Of a DNA stretch of 64,000 nucleotides, positions 49,300 to 62,300 are shown in pieces. The notes beneath the pieces are model-generated. The model saw only the letters and a list, made by a program, of their open reading frames with translations. It searched no databases and was not told the origin of the DNA. Numbering within the stretch: the stretch's first letter is position 1; each line of letters starts with the position of its first letter. This DNA comes from Lampris incognitus (taxonomy: Eukaryota; Chordata; Actinopteri; Lampriformes; Lampridae): NCBI RefSeq assembly GCF_029633865.1, contig NC_079219.1:13688137-13752136 (forward strand). The letters are read 5' to 3'. Position numbers and translations under genes: made by a program.

Positions 49300-50009
49300 C
49301 CCCACCAAGCTTTGTTTATTCGATATCATCAAGTCGATTGGGAAAAGCGCTTTTAAATATACCGACTGGCTGAATATCCAAAAGAAAACTTTATCGCAGT
49401 TTTCGGGTATTGCATATTTATTTCATTTGGACCGGTTTATATGCCCTGTCAAATCTCCACTCATACTGTTAGAATAAGGTTATGGAGTCACCGATAAGCT
49501 GGTGAGTACTGCGTTGTGAGAACGGGGAACAAAGAGCAGGACGTGTTTTACGGTCGCGCAGCGCTCGCGGACGTGTACGAAACAAACCCCGTGACAGAGG
49601 GGAAGGGTCTTCCCAGCTGGATATATATTTCCGTAGTATAAACACACATCGGCGTCCCGTTGTCAACCGATCGATCGGTTACCGTTGAGGGGAGACATTT
49701 GGGAAAGGACTTGTATTTTTTTCCACGCAAGCGGGACGAGGTCTTGACCATGTATAGACAAAAGACTCGAAGTCACGTGGTTAAAAGCCCCGGAAACACA
49801 TCGTCCGCTAGATGACGATGTGTGTTAATATGTAACTATTTTTGTTTTTGTTTTGTTTTACTGTACGGCGGGGTTATGGGGGAAAGGACAAGGCTTATGC
49901 GATATTTCACTCAGCTTTACATATGCTGCCAGCGCCATGTCTAAAGGTCCCACCGCTGACACATAGAGCCTCTATTTAACGCCATTACTGACCACGCGTG
50001 TTTTACTTC
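49300..50009 (+). promoter_or_regulatory. Upstream region and alternative non-coding first exon of the 619-aa zinc-finger gene
   Basis: CG-containing sequence. ATG at 49482 followed by AAGCTG|GTGAGT (49501) looks like an exon end, but splicing it to either downstream acceptor gives an immediate or early stop. If used, it would be non-coding. Confidence 0.35.
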
Positions 50010-52207
50010 ATGGACAAAGAAAAGTCCGCTGACAGTGTAAGTAGGCTAGTCCTATACGTTTTCTAGACCACGGTCATTTCAGACATTCTTGTGTTAGAGA
50101 TGTCTTTACTTTAAGCTAAGGCTAGCTTACAGCGTTGTCGCAACGACAAGCTGTCCCGTATCGGCCTATAAAGCTCAGGCAAGCCACGTTGATAACCCGT
50201 ATGCAGCGTATATGCAGTCTATTATACATATTCTCTATGCCTCATTGCAGCATGGTCAGTGTTCTTGGCTGGAGATGCAGCAGTTTATTGGCGACCTTAT
50301 CATATCTGGAAACGCCTCCAGTCAGTCAGTAAAGGAGCAGCAAGATGTACTTCACGCTGCATGGGGGATGACGGGAGGAGAAGCTTTGGGGCTCAAAGGC
50401 GCTCAACTCGAACCCCTGCACCAACTAGGACGAGGTCAGGACAAACCTGAAACAAGCCACAACCGACAGATTCTGTCTGGGGCAGCAGGAAGGCGTGTAG
50501 AAGTCAGGGATAGACAAGAGGTTGAGTGTGAGTAACACATTTTCTTACTCCAGATTGATTTGCAGGTGATTTCATTGATTCGTGGCTTCTGTTGACTGAG
50601 AAAACTAGGGTAGCACACGTTTCATTGCAACCTTTTCTTTTCTACTCATAGATGAGCTTCACGGCTGCACTTGCCCTGGCTGCCCATTTTCCACCCCTCC
50701 TCCTTCCTTCGAGACTTTAAAACCCAAGAAATCTGCACCCTCACTGCCACGGTCAGACACAATATACCACCCCAAAGACTTCAGCAGTACTCCTCTCATG
50801 AACCTGAGCCAGTTCCTACCAAGAGATGACAGTACTGAACCCGGCAGCACCACCACATCTCACGTAGAGCACAGGTCAACCGGCTCGTCCCTGAGGGAGA
50901 ATAAAGAGACTAGTGGGCAGAGTTCTAGTTTAGCTTCAGACCAGAGCTCTGCTAGTCCTCCATCCCAAGGTTCCTCACTGTCCCACTTCCATATGTTTCC
51001 CTGTTTGTGTTGCCACCGTAGCCTGCAGACCTGTGCACAGATATTGAGACACAAGGAAGGAGCAGAATCTTCCTTTCCTCATGGCCACAGCCATCCCCAT
51101 CATCATTTCCATCACCATTGCACATTTGCGGCTTGCCTGCCCTGCCCTCCACTAGCCCACTCACATACCCACTCCGGACAGCTCTCCGGCCCGTTTCCAT
51201 GTCTGTCGTGCCAGCATTCCTTTCCCACCTGCGCTCAGCTCTGCCACCCACAGCCCGGCCAGTCTCACACTCGGCAGCAAGAGAAGGGAGATAGGACTGC
51301 CATGACCTCATCTTTGCTACACCCATGTATGCACTGCACTGCCTCCTTTCCCAGGCCGTCACAGTTGCTGCAACATCAGCGCTCTGTCCATTCCCACAAA
51401 CCAGCTGGATTCATCTGCACAGAGTGTGGCAGGGCCTTCAATTCACACAGCAACCTCCGCATCCACCTCAATGTACACAGCGGTGCCCGGCCCTACTCTT
51501 GCACTGACTGTGGAAAGAGTTTCAGCCAGTCAGGGGCTCTGAAGATCCACAGGCGGATTCACACGGGAGAAAGGCCTTACTCCTGTGCATTCTGTGGGAG
51601 GGGGTTCCCCCATTTGGCAGGGGTCAGGGCCCACCAGAGGACCCACACGGGAGAGAAGCCATACCTCTGTAACCACTGTGGGAAAAGTTTTACCCAATCA
51701 GGGGCTCTGAAGATCCATACCCGCATCCACACCGGGGAAAGGCCCTTCATCTGTAGTCTTTGTGATAAGGGCTTTTCCAACCGCTCCGGGATCCGCTTTC
51801 ACTACCGGACAGTTCACGGGCTGACCCCAGAACCTGGAGGAGGAGTTAGAGCCGGGGTTTCATATCAAGGACTCGCAGGACCTGCATCAACCGCTGGTCG
51901 TCCGAAGAAGGATCTGTCAGCTAACATGGGATTAAATACATGCAGTAGCCCCGAGAGCGAGTCGTCTGCAGCTTTGAGTTCCAGAGGTCCTCTTGACCCA
52001 AATGCAGCTCCCTTGGGGCCTGATGATAAGTCCCAGGCTGAGAGAGCGAGCCCAGACAGTAACAAGGTGAGGCTGCTGTATACATGTGAGGACTGTGGCC
52101 TGCACTTTAAAGATGCTCTGTCCAGGAACAGACACCAGGCTGCGGCTCACTACTCTGAGGACGGGGAAGAGGGGGACACTCATGAAGGGGCAAAGGATGA
52201 TGGCTGA
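50010..52207 (+). CDS. C2H2 zinc-finger protein with His-rich segment, 619 aa
   Basis: Three coding exons: 50010-50036, 50251-50527, 50652-52207, GT-AG and in phase (1860 nt). The nine-codon first exon (ATGGACAAAG..., ending AGT|GTAAGT) gives the only start that joins exon 2 in frame. Residues 1-140 have no named domain but include a CTCPGCPF motif. A Ser-rich part is followed by two atypical Cys-rich finger-like segments (CLCCHRS and CLSCQHS) around a His-rich run (PHHHFHHH). A C-terminal array follows: one finger (CMHCTASF), five fingers in tandem (about aa 309-450; FICTECGRAF to ICSLCDKGF) with TGERPY/TGEKPY linkers, and a last isolated finger (CEDCGLHF). The canonical linkers point to sequence-specific DNA binding in the nucleus. 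I do not recognise the orthologue. Confidence 0.85.
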
Positions 52208-54713
52208 GGCACAAATTGATTTTGTTGAGGGAGATAAGAGGAAATGACACAAACCCCTTACATTAGAATGAATTCATTTTTAAAATACAGTTTTGTAAAT
52301 GTATAACGTAAAACACATTCATAACTTTAATGTTACTCTTCTGCAGTTGTAAAACTATTATTTGCTACGTATTCTAATTTGTGACGCCGTGGATTTTAAA
52401 GGGCAAATGAAATTTATGTGCCGCTCTTATGTTTTGAGGAATGAAAGATAGCTTTTGCATAGCTTAATATACATTGATGGCTGTTGATTATCTGTATAGA
52501 TTTGTGTTGCAAGTTTTTAGCACCTTACGATTGTTGACAAATCTCACATTATTTCTGCGTTCTGTATTCTTTCTTCCCTTGGTAGGTGTTAATGGTACAG
52601 ATGGTTGGTAGGCATTTTTGAATATTTGTGCAGATTCATCTCTGCTACGTGTTTTCAAAGTATTCTCAAATAACCTTATACATCTCTTTAGTCCACCACA
52701 GTCGCATTTGACGAAACAGCCTTGCACACCTCGGGTAAAAAAAAAGAAAAGTGGCTGTACTGTGCCTTATCCAGAATTTGAACAAGGAAAGTGGGCACAC
52801 TTTCCGAAATGCACGATAAAAGAGAGGCGTAAGAACAAGCAATGACATAAATATGTAGTATGGCACTTAATATGGTATTTTTCTCTAATTTGGCAGTTTT
52901 TATGCCTCGGTTTTTGAAGCACAGTTTGCAAACCAAATTTGAGACCTATTTTAGGGTCCCCTCACAATAGTCACTATAAAATAGTAAACTAAAATAAGTC
53001 TGGTATAGTCTCACATGTAAGTTGTAGCGATATTGTATAATTCTGATTAAGCGAAGGATAAAAGGGGTGCTTTGAGAATATATAGGTGGGGTTTAAAGAT
53101 TTATAATCAAAGTTAATTTTTACTGTTTTTCTTGATTTATCACTTATTTACTTCTCAATGAAAAGATTGATGTGCTTTGTTGAAAAAAAAAATTCTCAGG
53201 CACTGTCAACCCTGAAAGTTTGGACCACATGGATCAATTGGAGGAAGCTCCAACTGACTAACCTGAATTTGGGATTTATGCAATGCTTTTGAAACAGTAC
53301 AGTGGTAAAAGAAAAGAAAAGGGAATGCTTCTTGTACCATTACCCCATTGATCTGCTCCAAATTACTTTCAAATAACTCAGTCATGGAAAAGGATTCTGG
53401 GGCGTCGTGCTGGCTTGGTTAAAATGTTATCTCGCAGTGAGGTGGTCCTGAGTTCAATTCTAGCCCATCTATGTGAGGTTTGCATGCTTTCCCTGGTTAT
53501 GCGAGTTTCCTCCCCAACAGTCCAAAGATGATGAAGTGTGTCAGGTGAAGTCTATAGATTGCTCATAGGTGTGAGTGACTCGTGTGTGTATTTGGGGACC
53601 GAGATGGACTGGTTGGTGCCCAGTGCCTACTGGCGTAGGCTCCCATCCCTCTGCAACCTTGAATTGGATTAAGCAGATACAGTAAATGAATGGCTATTAA
53701 AATATTTTCTGTAATGGACCGAGACATTTGATGATATCCTCAAGGTTAATACACAACCCCTATGTCAAAAACACAACAAGGCCCCTTAGCAGGTTTTTGT
53801 GATAGTATATTTGATCTCAAAATGAATATTTTTCTCTGAGTTTGACTTCTTCCACGGGGAGGTGAAAGCACATTATCAGCGTCGGAAAAAGTGCCCCTGC
53901 AGCTGGCAGGAATTCAGTCTCTTGCTCAAGGACACTTTGGAAGTTGAACCCAGGCCTTGTTTTGAAGGCCTTGTGTTTGAAGGACGGTCTCCTGAATTGT
54001 TTTCGCCACTCTTGCTTTTCTGGCTTCTGTTGTTGAAGGTGTTTTTTTGTGATTATGAGGAACAATGATTAGAAATGTCATCTGAACGTTTGTGGCTCAT
54101 AAGAGCCATCTGCTGGGCTGATACACAAACATAGAAAAATACATTATTATTATTTTCTTTAACATTTCCTGTTCTTGAAAAATAAAGTTAAACACTAGTT
54201 ATTATTGATCTGACCTGCCAACTGTATGTTGTAGAGGTAACATGTTAATGATGGTGATAAATATTCAATGCATTATGTATTTCTTTACAGTGTTTTGAGT
54301 CTCTCCAATTATATTATGCTGAAGTATAGAGTGCTGAATTGTTAAACTTTGTGAAAGTGCATACTGCAATTTAACACTAACATTTCATCCATAAATAATA
54401 TTTCAGACATTACTATCTGTCTTTGTGCACCATTGAATATTTCAAAGCAAATTGTACCACAATTGCAAGACCTACAGGGAGATATTCATGGCTCCGAGGT
54501 CATTGTGTGCCCTCATTTATGGAAGGCATCCCAACACAAGTTCTCAACAGTAAGAACCCCCCAGTATTGGAATACCACCTCAGTCAGCACTAGTATAGTT
54601 TGGATAACACTGTCTCAGTTTAGTGTCCACTTAAGACCATACTAAAAGCTGCTCTGGTGCAAACAGTCTAACTTAAGAGGGTCTTTTTCTCTCCCTGTTC
54701 GAGTTCACTGCAC
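52208..54713. other. Convergent intergenic DNA and two 3' UTRs
   Basis: Lies between the end of the zinc-finger gene (+) and the end of the dcbld1-like gene (-). AT-rich, with no convincing gene. AATAAA at 54181-54186 is on the plus strand. A diverged family A SINE is at 53400-53700. Confidence 0.4.
53400..53700 (+). mobile_element. Old diverged family A SINE
   Basis: GGTTTGCATGCTTTCCC, TTTCCTCCCCAACAGTCC and a CATAGGTGTGAGTGACTCGTGTG tail follow a damaged tRNA-like head (TGAGTTCAATTC in the B-box place). It is clearly more diverged than the other copies. Confidence 0.6.
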
Positions 54714-56292
54714 TCAGAATGGCTCCTCGTATGTGTGCTGCTGTAGTAAAACAGCAGAGGACTGGGGCTTGGCATAAATCACACTGACGGGCCGTGGGCC
54801 GTTGGCATGAAGTGATGGGGTGCAGTAGCCGTTGAGCAACACTCTGTTTGAGGGACAGTCGTACTGAGCATGGCTGGATGGTGTCCTTGCGCCAGCACTG
54901 GGAGCTGGCGTGGGAAGGCCGTGTGTATTGTCATGCACAGCCACTGGAGGGCTTGGCAGGTGGGACTCAAGGGGCTGCTCAGTGAATGGCGTGGCATACT
55001 CTGGCTCAGGGGGAAGGGGCTCAGCATACTCGGGCAAGTTGCTAGGGGTGTCATAATGACTGAAGGTGAAAGGGGTGGTGTAGCCCTCCTCTGGGGTGGG
55101 CCGAAATGTTGATCCCATCTTCGTTGACGTGGCCGTCATGCCAGGCTCAGCATAGTCTGGAGTGATAAATGGTCAAAACACAAATAACATTGAAATTATT
55201 TCATCACTGGTGCAGTGGCAGCTTTCACTGGTGTGGTAAGTATATGAAATAGCTGCATTGAATATCACCCCATTAACTCACTGAAGCAAAAATGCAAAAA
55301 TGAAGTCTTTGTTTCTCATGGTCTAATGTCAAGGACATGCCTTCTCAATAGCCAGTCTCATACCGGGACAACGTTGAACGCCTGCACAAGATGACTGATC
55401 ACCAACAATGTAGTCTCTAATGACAGGAATGGGGGCTGACAGCAGAGCTCTCAGTCAGGCTGAGTGGAACCCTACCGCCACCCAGATATGAGAGGGTGGG
55501 TAGTTTGGGGGCCTTAGACTCTACCCAAGATCACACAGGAAGCCTCAGAGAGGGAGCTATTTTCATTAGACAGGCTTTAGTGAGGGCTCTGATTGTCTTC
55601 GCCATTGACCCTCTGTCCTGTTTATCACTGGACCTCTCAGTGAAGGGCCCCTTTGCTGGGGAAGTGATGGGGTGGGGGGTGGGGCAGAGTAGGCTGGGTG
55701 CCCTTTATCGAGCTCCAATTAAAGGGTCTCTTTCAGAGAGGTTCTGTGGACCAAAGAAAGGAATGTTTATACTACAACTGGGTGATGGGCTGAGCCAGGG
55801 GAAAGAATGGACAGCCCATGGAGAAAGCTGTTTGCCTGTCAGAGTTGGTCTGAGCTCCTGAAACTGGCCAGTCAAGCCCAAGGACGGGAGGGGAGCAGAG
55901 TTTGAAGACTTATTGGACAGTCATGCTAACACGGCAGCCGTAGGCCTCTTACAGTTTTGCGGTGTGACTATCTTTCAGGCTTAAGTACCACAGAGAATTG
56001 ATACACCATATTCAACAAACGGCAAAAAGATGACACCGCGTGACAACTTGCTGAAAAGCCACGGTGGTTGGTTTCTTTCTGTGATGTTGTGTACTCCTTA
56101 ATTTTTCAATTGTACTGTGCTGAAAAGCCCAATTGTGAATTCTTACCATTGAGAGGGGAGTTGGGTAGAGCATCATGGACACCCCGCTCCAGAGGGTAGG
56201 AGATAAGCTCTGTCTGTGAGCAGGGGGTGCTCTTCCCCTGGAGACTCTCACAACCTGCTGGATGGGCGGACAGAAGGACGGATGGACGGACA

Positions 56293-56339
<47 letters not shown>

Positions 56340-59300
56340 CAATGACTTCCTAAGAGAAGTATGGAGAATGTTGTAAACAGGGGCCTTTATTTACCTTTGG
56401 CTAGTGAGTAATTCTTCATTTGCTCATCCTTTTTCCTAAAAGGAGAATGGTTGAAAGAAGGAGAATGGTTGAAAGTATTAGCAAACACCACTAATCTTTT
56501 GCATTTTCACGTACACTTTTGTTAGTAACCAGTGCGTGAATAAAGGAATGAGTTTCAACCCGATGTTGGTACATTATTTAACGTATTTTAATAATCCGTG
56601 CTAGGTGTAGGGTATGCAACTATTCTGAGTATAGTCGTATATGATTGGGTTAGTATCAGGCAAGCGTCCTCCATTGTAGCCAATCAGAGTGAGGCTCTCC
56701 AACACACCGGGGGGGGGGGGGCTTTGCGGCTATGTGTGGGTCGCTGAACAAGATGTTTTTTTTAATAGAAAAAATACGAAATCTAGAGAGACAGACCCGT
56801 ACTGTACGTGGAGTGAATGTGTTGCCGTCTACAAGAATCCTTTGGGACGGATTCGTGTTTCCTGGGGTGCGTCGGAGAAGGTATCCTGCTAGGAGGCGGC
56901 GAGTGACCACCAGCTAGCATGATTCCCCCGACTAGCAGTGGAGTGTTTGAAATGGTCATGGATTGAGGACATTGGAAGTCAGTGCTTCGTCGGTGCCGTG
57001 AGTTTCAGAGGAACCTTTTTCATTGTTGTAGTGTGCATGAGGCACGAAGAGGATCGTAGACAGACATTCGTGCATGAGGCTCTCTCCAGCACTAGCTTAG
57101 TACCGTACTGGATTAGCCTATAGTGCTGTAAACTACTAATAAAACACGTTAGTCCCTAGCTAACGGGTCTGACCCTTTAGCCGAGCGGTTAGTGATGTCG
57201 CCTTGTGGTGCAGTACACCCCGTATCGAATCCCGCACCGGGTGAGAAAATAGCTCGGTTACATTGGTGGCAGCGGTGGGATCCGGAAGTGTGCAGATCCT
57301 CAGAAGTCTCTTCGGAGCGCGGGAATAACAAAGCGGCGAGGGCGCGCTTCCGGGGAGGGTGACGACTGTAAACTACTAATAATACACGTTAGCTCCTAGC
57401 TAACGGGTCTGACCCTTTAGCTGAGCGGTTAGCGATGTCGCCTTGTGGTGCAGTACACCCCGTATCGAATCTCGCACCGGGCAAGAAAGTAACCGGTTAC
57501 AGTGCTGTAACGATCATGGATGAGTAGGCTCGGTAGCCCTTGGCTAGCGGGTCGGACCCTTTAGTGGACTGGTTAGCGTTGTCGCCCGCGGTGCGGGAAA
57601 TGCGGGTTCGCGTCCCGGCTGTGGAGACGGTCCGGCCGGGCTGCCCCCCTGATTCGCCGCGAACCCGTATCTCCCGTACCGCGGACGACAACGTTAACCA
57701 GTCGACCAAAGGGTCCGACCCGCTAGTTAAGGGCTAACGTGTCTTACTTTTTCGTGTACGTTACAGTACTAACCGTTAGTCTATTTGTCAGTGAAGCTAG
57801 CTAGCTCACTGGTCGTAGTGGCTCGTTAGTTCTTAATGCTGGGACTGCGCGCGTTCGGATGAACTGCTGGATGCTGAGAAGAGGACTCGGAGGACAGTCG
57901 TGTTTTTTTAGTTGTGTCAGACGGAAGATTGCTTGCCTGAGAAAAAGTTATTTCAAGAACAGTGTGAACATTGAACGCATTGCTGTTGGCGCAATCGCAC
58001 TTCTACAGTGAGTCACGTAGACTACACGCATGTCATGTGGTTTGCCCTGCCGTACAGGCGTCTCTCCAGTGGCTCATCTCGTGTGCCCAGGATTCATCAG
58101 TCTGGTATTTGTGTCAATTTCGTTATTACTCATTACTAGACTGTGTTAAAAAACGTACTGAACTGTTTATGTTTGAACCTTCATTGGTTTTGATACTCAA
58201 CATTTAGAGTGAGTTTCTCATTTGAGGTTGTGTTGATATTGTGTATACCAAGAGATAATGTGTATACAAAGAAAGTCAAACTTATGTTTTTTTGCATTTT
58301 ATTTTTTTGCTATTATCAGCCTATAGTATTACATTCAATTAATACTAAGCTGTTGTTGCCTGTTGATTCATCTTTACTGTGTTTGGACTTTAGGGTTTAT
58401 TACAATACTTACCTGAGGGTTGATAAGTATTTTGGAGTTGTGTATTTACCTTGGAGTAGGGGCGTCTCAACTGTCCTGTTAGTTCTGGGGAAGGAGGGTT
58501 ATGCTGAGTTGGATCCATAACACAGCATACACGCTACATGTCAGGGGCCGCCGTGTCAAATACCTTAGCGTGAAGCCCACCTCACGATAGGGTGTAACGT
58601 AATAACCACTCTGTTCAGTAGGATAGGCATCCACATACTTACCCACGTAGGTGCTGAGACTAAATGCATTGGGAATGGGGACCCAGATCCCTTCATTAAC
58701 CTAATCTTTCAAGGTAAATAAGTACTATTACTACCCCTACAAGGCGTGGCTTATTATGCCCGCTACATATGTAAATAACAGCGCACAGTAGTGATGGTGT
58801 TAAGTACCTTCTTTTCCACCAAACTCCAGCCAACAGACAACCGACGCACGTTATCATTCCCAGGACCACACCCACCCCGACGATTACCGGCTGACTGGAG
58901 CCTGGAAGGGCATTAGTGGGACAAGAGTGGAGAAAAAAAGAGGAACTGTTTGAGTAAATAGTGTGAGTAATGCACTTTACTGCAATGCACACAATGAGAC
59001 ATTTCGACTCTCAGAATTCACGCATCATGTGCGTAAGTTGCAGTCGGGGCTATCAGGAACTTACTTGTGTCTTTCACAAAGACCAGCCCGTCTGTGGGAA
59101 CTGGGTCGGAGCTTTCTGTGCCGATGTTAACTTTGAGGGGAGGAGATTCTGTAGAACCAGATGTACGACGATCACAAAATGAAAAACAGGGATCATACGA
59201 TGCCAGATAGAGAAGTTTACTGAAACTCACGCTCACTTGGTGAACGGGACCTGGGTGTTATTCTGGCAACAGGACAGCCCCGGAGCTGGACCTGAACTGA

Positions 59301-62300
59301 AGCTCTGCCGTGCCAGCTCAGTGGCTGCAGCCGCACGAACCGAGCCACCACAGGAGGGAACAGGCTGTTAAGAACACTCAGGTGGCCATCTGAGTGGGCT
59401 TCAAACACCTATAAACAATTAATGGCAAGTTAATCATTCACAAAAGACACTGTCCTGAACTAATAAAAGGCACTTCTCCGTTGTGAAACTGACTCCGGAC
59501 TGTTGTGCCCTTATTGAAATAAATCATCAATCCACAGCAGTGAAAATGCATACCTTTTTTTCTTTACTGAGCGCACCTTTGTAAACCTTCCAGTTCTTTC
59601 TGTCTTTGCTGAAGCGAAGACTGTAGGACTCTACGTAGAACTCATGCGATCCCGTTGTAATTATTCCTACAAATAGACAGCGTGTCGTTTTCAGTGCAAA
59701 ACTCTGAATACCCTTTTTAATGCCATGATACCAGCCATTCTAGCAGAATAAAACCATATCTGATGGAATTGTCAGGGATCAGGCACACTTTATTTGTCAT
59801 TTTATTTCATGTACTTGCGTACATGAAATGAAATGAAACATTGTTTCCCCCAGCCCACAGCAGTGCAACACCAAGACAAAAACACATATCCAAATATTAC
59901 AAGAACTACAAGAACACACATCCAAACTAACACATAAACTAACATACTATATCCAAACAAAAAAGAAAAAAAGAAATCACTGTCCAAGGGAATGAACTCC
60001 AGCCAGGATGACTGTCAGAACTGCCGGTCTGCATGGGCTATGTCAGCTCTCCCAGCCAGACACCCTCGACACACCTCCCTGCACCCCACCAAAAACACCA
60101 CAGTTAACGCCAGGCGAGGCTGCCGCCAGACCACCCCTTGGTGTTATCAGAACTGCTGGTCTGCATGGGCTAGCAGTTAGCTTAGCCTGCCCCGCTTCTG
60201 CGTCCTGTCAGACCGCCCTCGGTGTTACCTCCTCGGGCGCAGCTCCAGGCAGGGCAGTGGCCACTGGGCCCACAGGATACAGCAGACCAAGCTCCCCCGG
60301 CCGATCCAGCGCCAGCTCTCCCAGCCATCAAACAAAGACAAAACTTAGACGCAGACATGGACAAAGACACTGCATGGACAGTACTGGGTGAGGCGGCCGC
60401 AAACGTGAATGGACACCGCCATCTTCCCACACAGGTACTGGGTGAGGCCGCTGCAAATGTGAATTCATGCTGGCGTCTAAATCATTAAATCATATTATGA
60501 TATACTAGCAGAGGTACCCGGCGTTGCCCGGGGAAAATATTCTCGCCAAAACAACCAACACGATCTGATCTTTATGATATAATCGATGATGAAATATAGG
60601 ATAATCTATGATATGATACATGTGATAAACAAATGTCGAATAAACGAATGTTATTAATGAAAATGATCAAATGTCATAATTTTCAATCCATTCATTAAGC
60701 TTCTTTCCCAATGTGTGTATTAATCGCCGCAAATCCGCCACCGCAAATCGCCACAAAATAAACCCAATTTCGCAAATAAATAAACAAAATTTTACTTGGT
60801 TTTTGAAATATGTTTTGAACTGTGCAATCCTTGGAAAGTGCTGATTCTAAAGATACCTTTCTTTTTGTTCTACAATGAGTATTTCTGGAGTTCAACCCAT
60901 CCTATTGTATAGGAGCAGTGGGCAGTTGCAGCACCCTGGGACCAACTCCACTTCTTTCCTATTGCCTTACTCAGGGGCACAGACAGGAGTATTAACCCTA
61001 ACATGCCAGTCTTTTTGATGGTGGGAGGAAACCAGAGCACCCGGAGGAAACCCATGCAGCCATGGGGAAAACATGCAAACTCCACACAGAAAGGACCTGG
61101 GACGGCCTGGGGTTCGAACTCAGGGGCCCTCTTGCTGTGAGGCAACAGTGCTAACCACTCGGCCACCATGCCGCCCAGTGGTTAATGGTTAATTATTTAC
61201 AACAAACAAAACATAATTCTGTAAAAAGTCAGCTCCCGTATTCTGATGAAAGGCTCAGAGATTTTGCCCTTTTGTTACCTGCGACGGTGTTTTTGTCAGT
61301 CAGCTCCAGCTCTAGCCACGGATTTTGATCATTATTGTCTGCCGTCCAGAGTGGGAGCTGATCACCAGAATCCATGTTTCTGCGATTCAAGTACATTCTT
61401 TGGCCGTGACTATCAGTTTTTCCCCAGAAGGACGAAGCATTAAAAGCAGAGATAGTCAGGTTCCTGTTGCATTCTGTTGAAGATGGAAAGGGAGGGTACA
61501 GGAGGTCAGCGGTTACAACAACACCTAGAGGAATTTTTGTGGAATCTAACTGACATCTGTGGCACAGCGTCATTGCTTTCTTGGCAATAAGTTAACTTTC
61601 TTGTCAAGAGGTGTCATTTTTATAGCTTAAAAAAAGCACCCATTCAAATTTTTAGGTATAAATGCTCTAGCAGTATTTTAGGCTGGCTCATACCATGGCT
61701 AAACAGCAGCTTCTTTTCAGATAATGATCCCCTGTAAAAAGAAAAAAGAAAAGTCAGTTTTCTTCCATTCATTCAAACACAAACAAGACAAAAGCCTGAT
61801 AATGTCCAATTTGAGCTCATCTAAAGCTGCTTTGGGGACTTGTTTATAAAGGCCATTAGTAGTAACAGCAAACGTACATCTTGGACAGGATTCCATTGGC
61901 GAAGGTGGACTCGTAACGCGTGAGGCTTCTCCCACGAGTCAGGCTGACACGTCCTCCCAGGCTATCAGACACCACCCCGGCATGGACTGCAGACCTGCAC
62001 AGCACTGATGTCTGCAGGAGAGGGGATGTGTGGTATAATTTTTTTGGGGGGGGGGATTTTTTCTCCCCAGTTGTACTTGGCCAATTACCCCACCCTTCCG
62101 AGCCATCCTGGTCACTGCTCCACCCCCCCCTGCCGATCCGGGGAGGCCTGCAGACTACAACGTCTCCTCCGATACATGTGGAGTCGCCAGCCGCTTCTTT
62201 TCACCTGACAGTGAGGAGTTTCGCCAGGGGGGACGTAGCGCGTGGGAGGATCACGCTATTCCCCCCAGTTCCCCCTCCCTCCTGAAAAGGTGCCCCAACC

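Noticed and set aside
49482-49501. ATG exon as start of the 619-aa zinc-finger gene
   Set aside because: It joins exon 2 in the wrong phase and meets a stop. The ATG at 50010 joins correctly.
57180-57245. Genuine tRNA gene
   Set aside because: A- and B-box-like text is present, but the sequence cannot be folded by eye into a proper acceptor stem. It sits in a repeat that recurs at about 57422.
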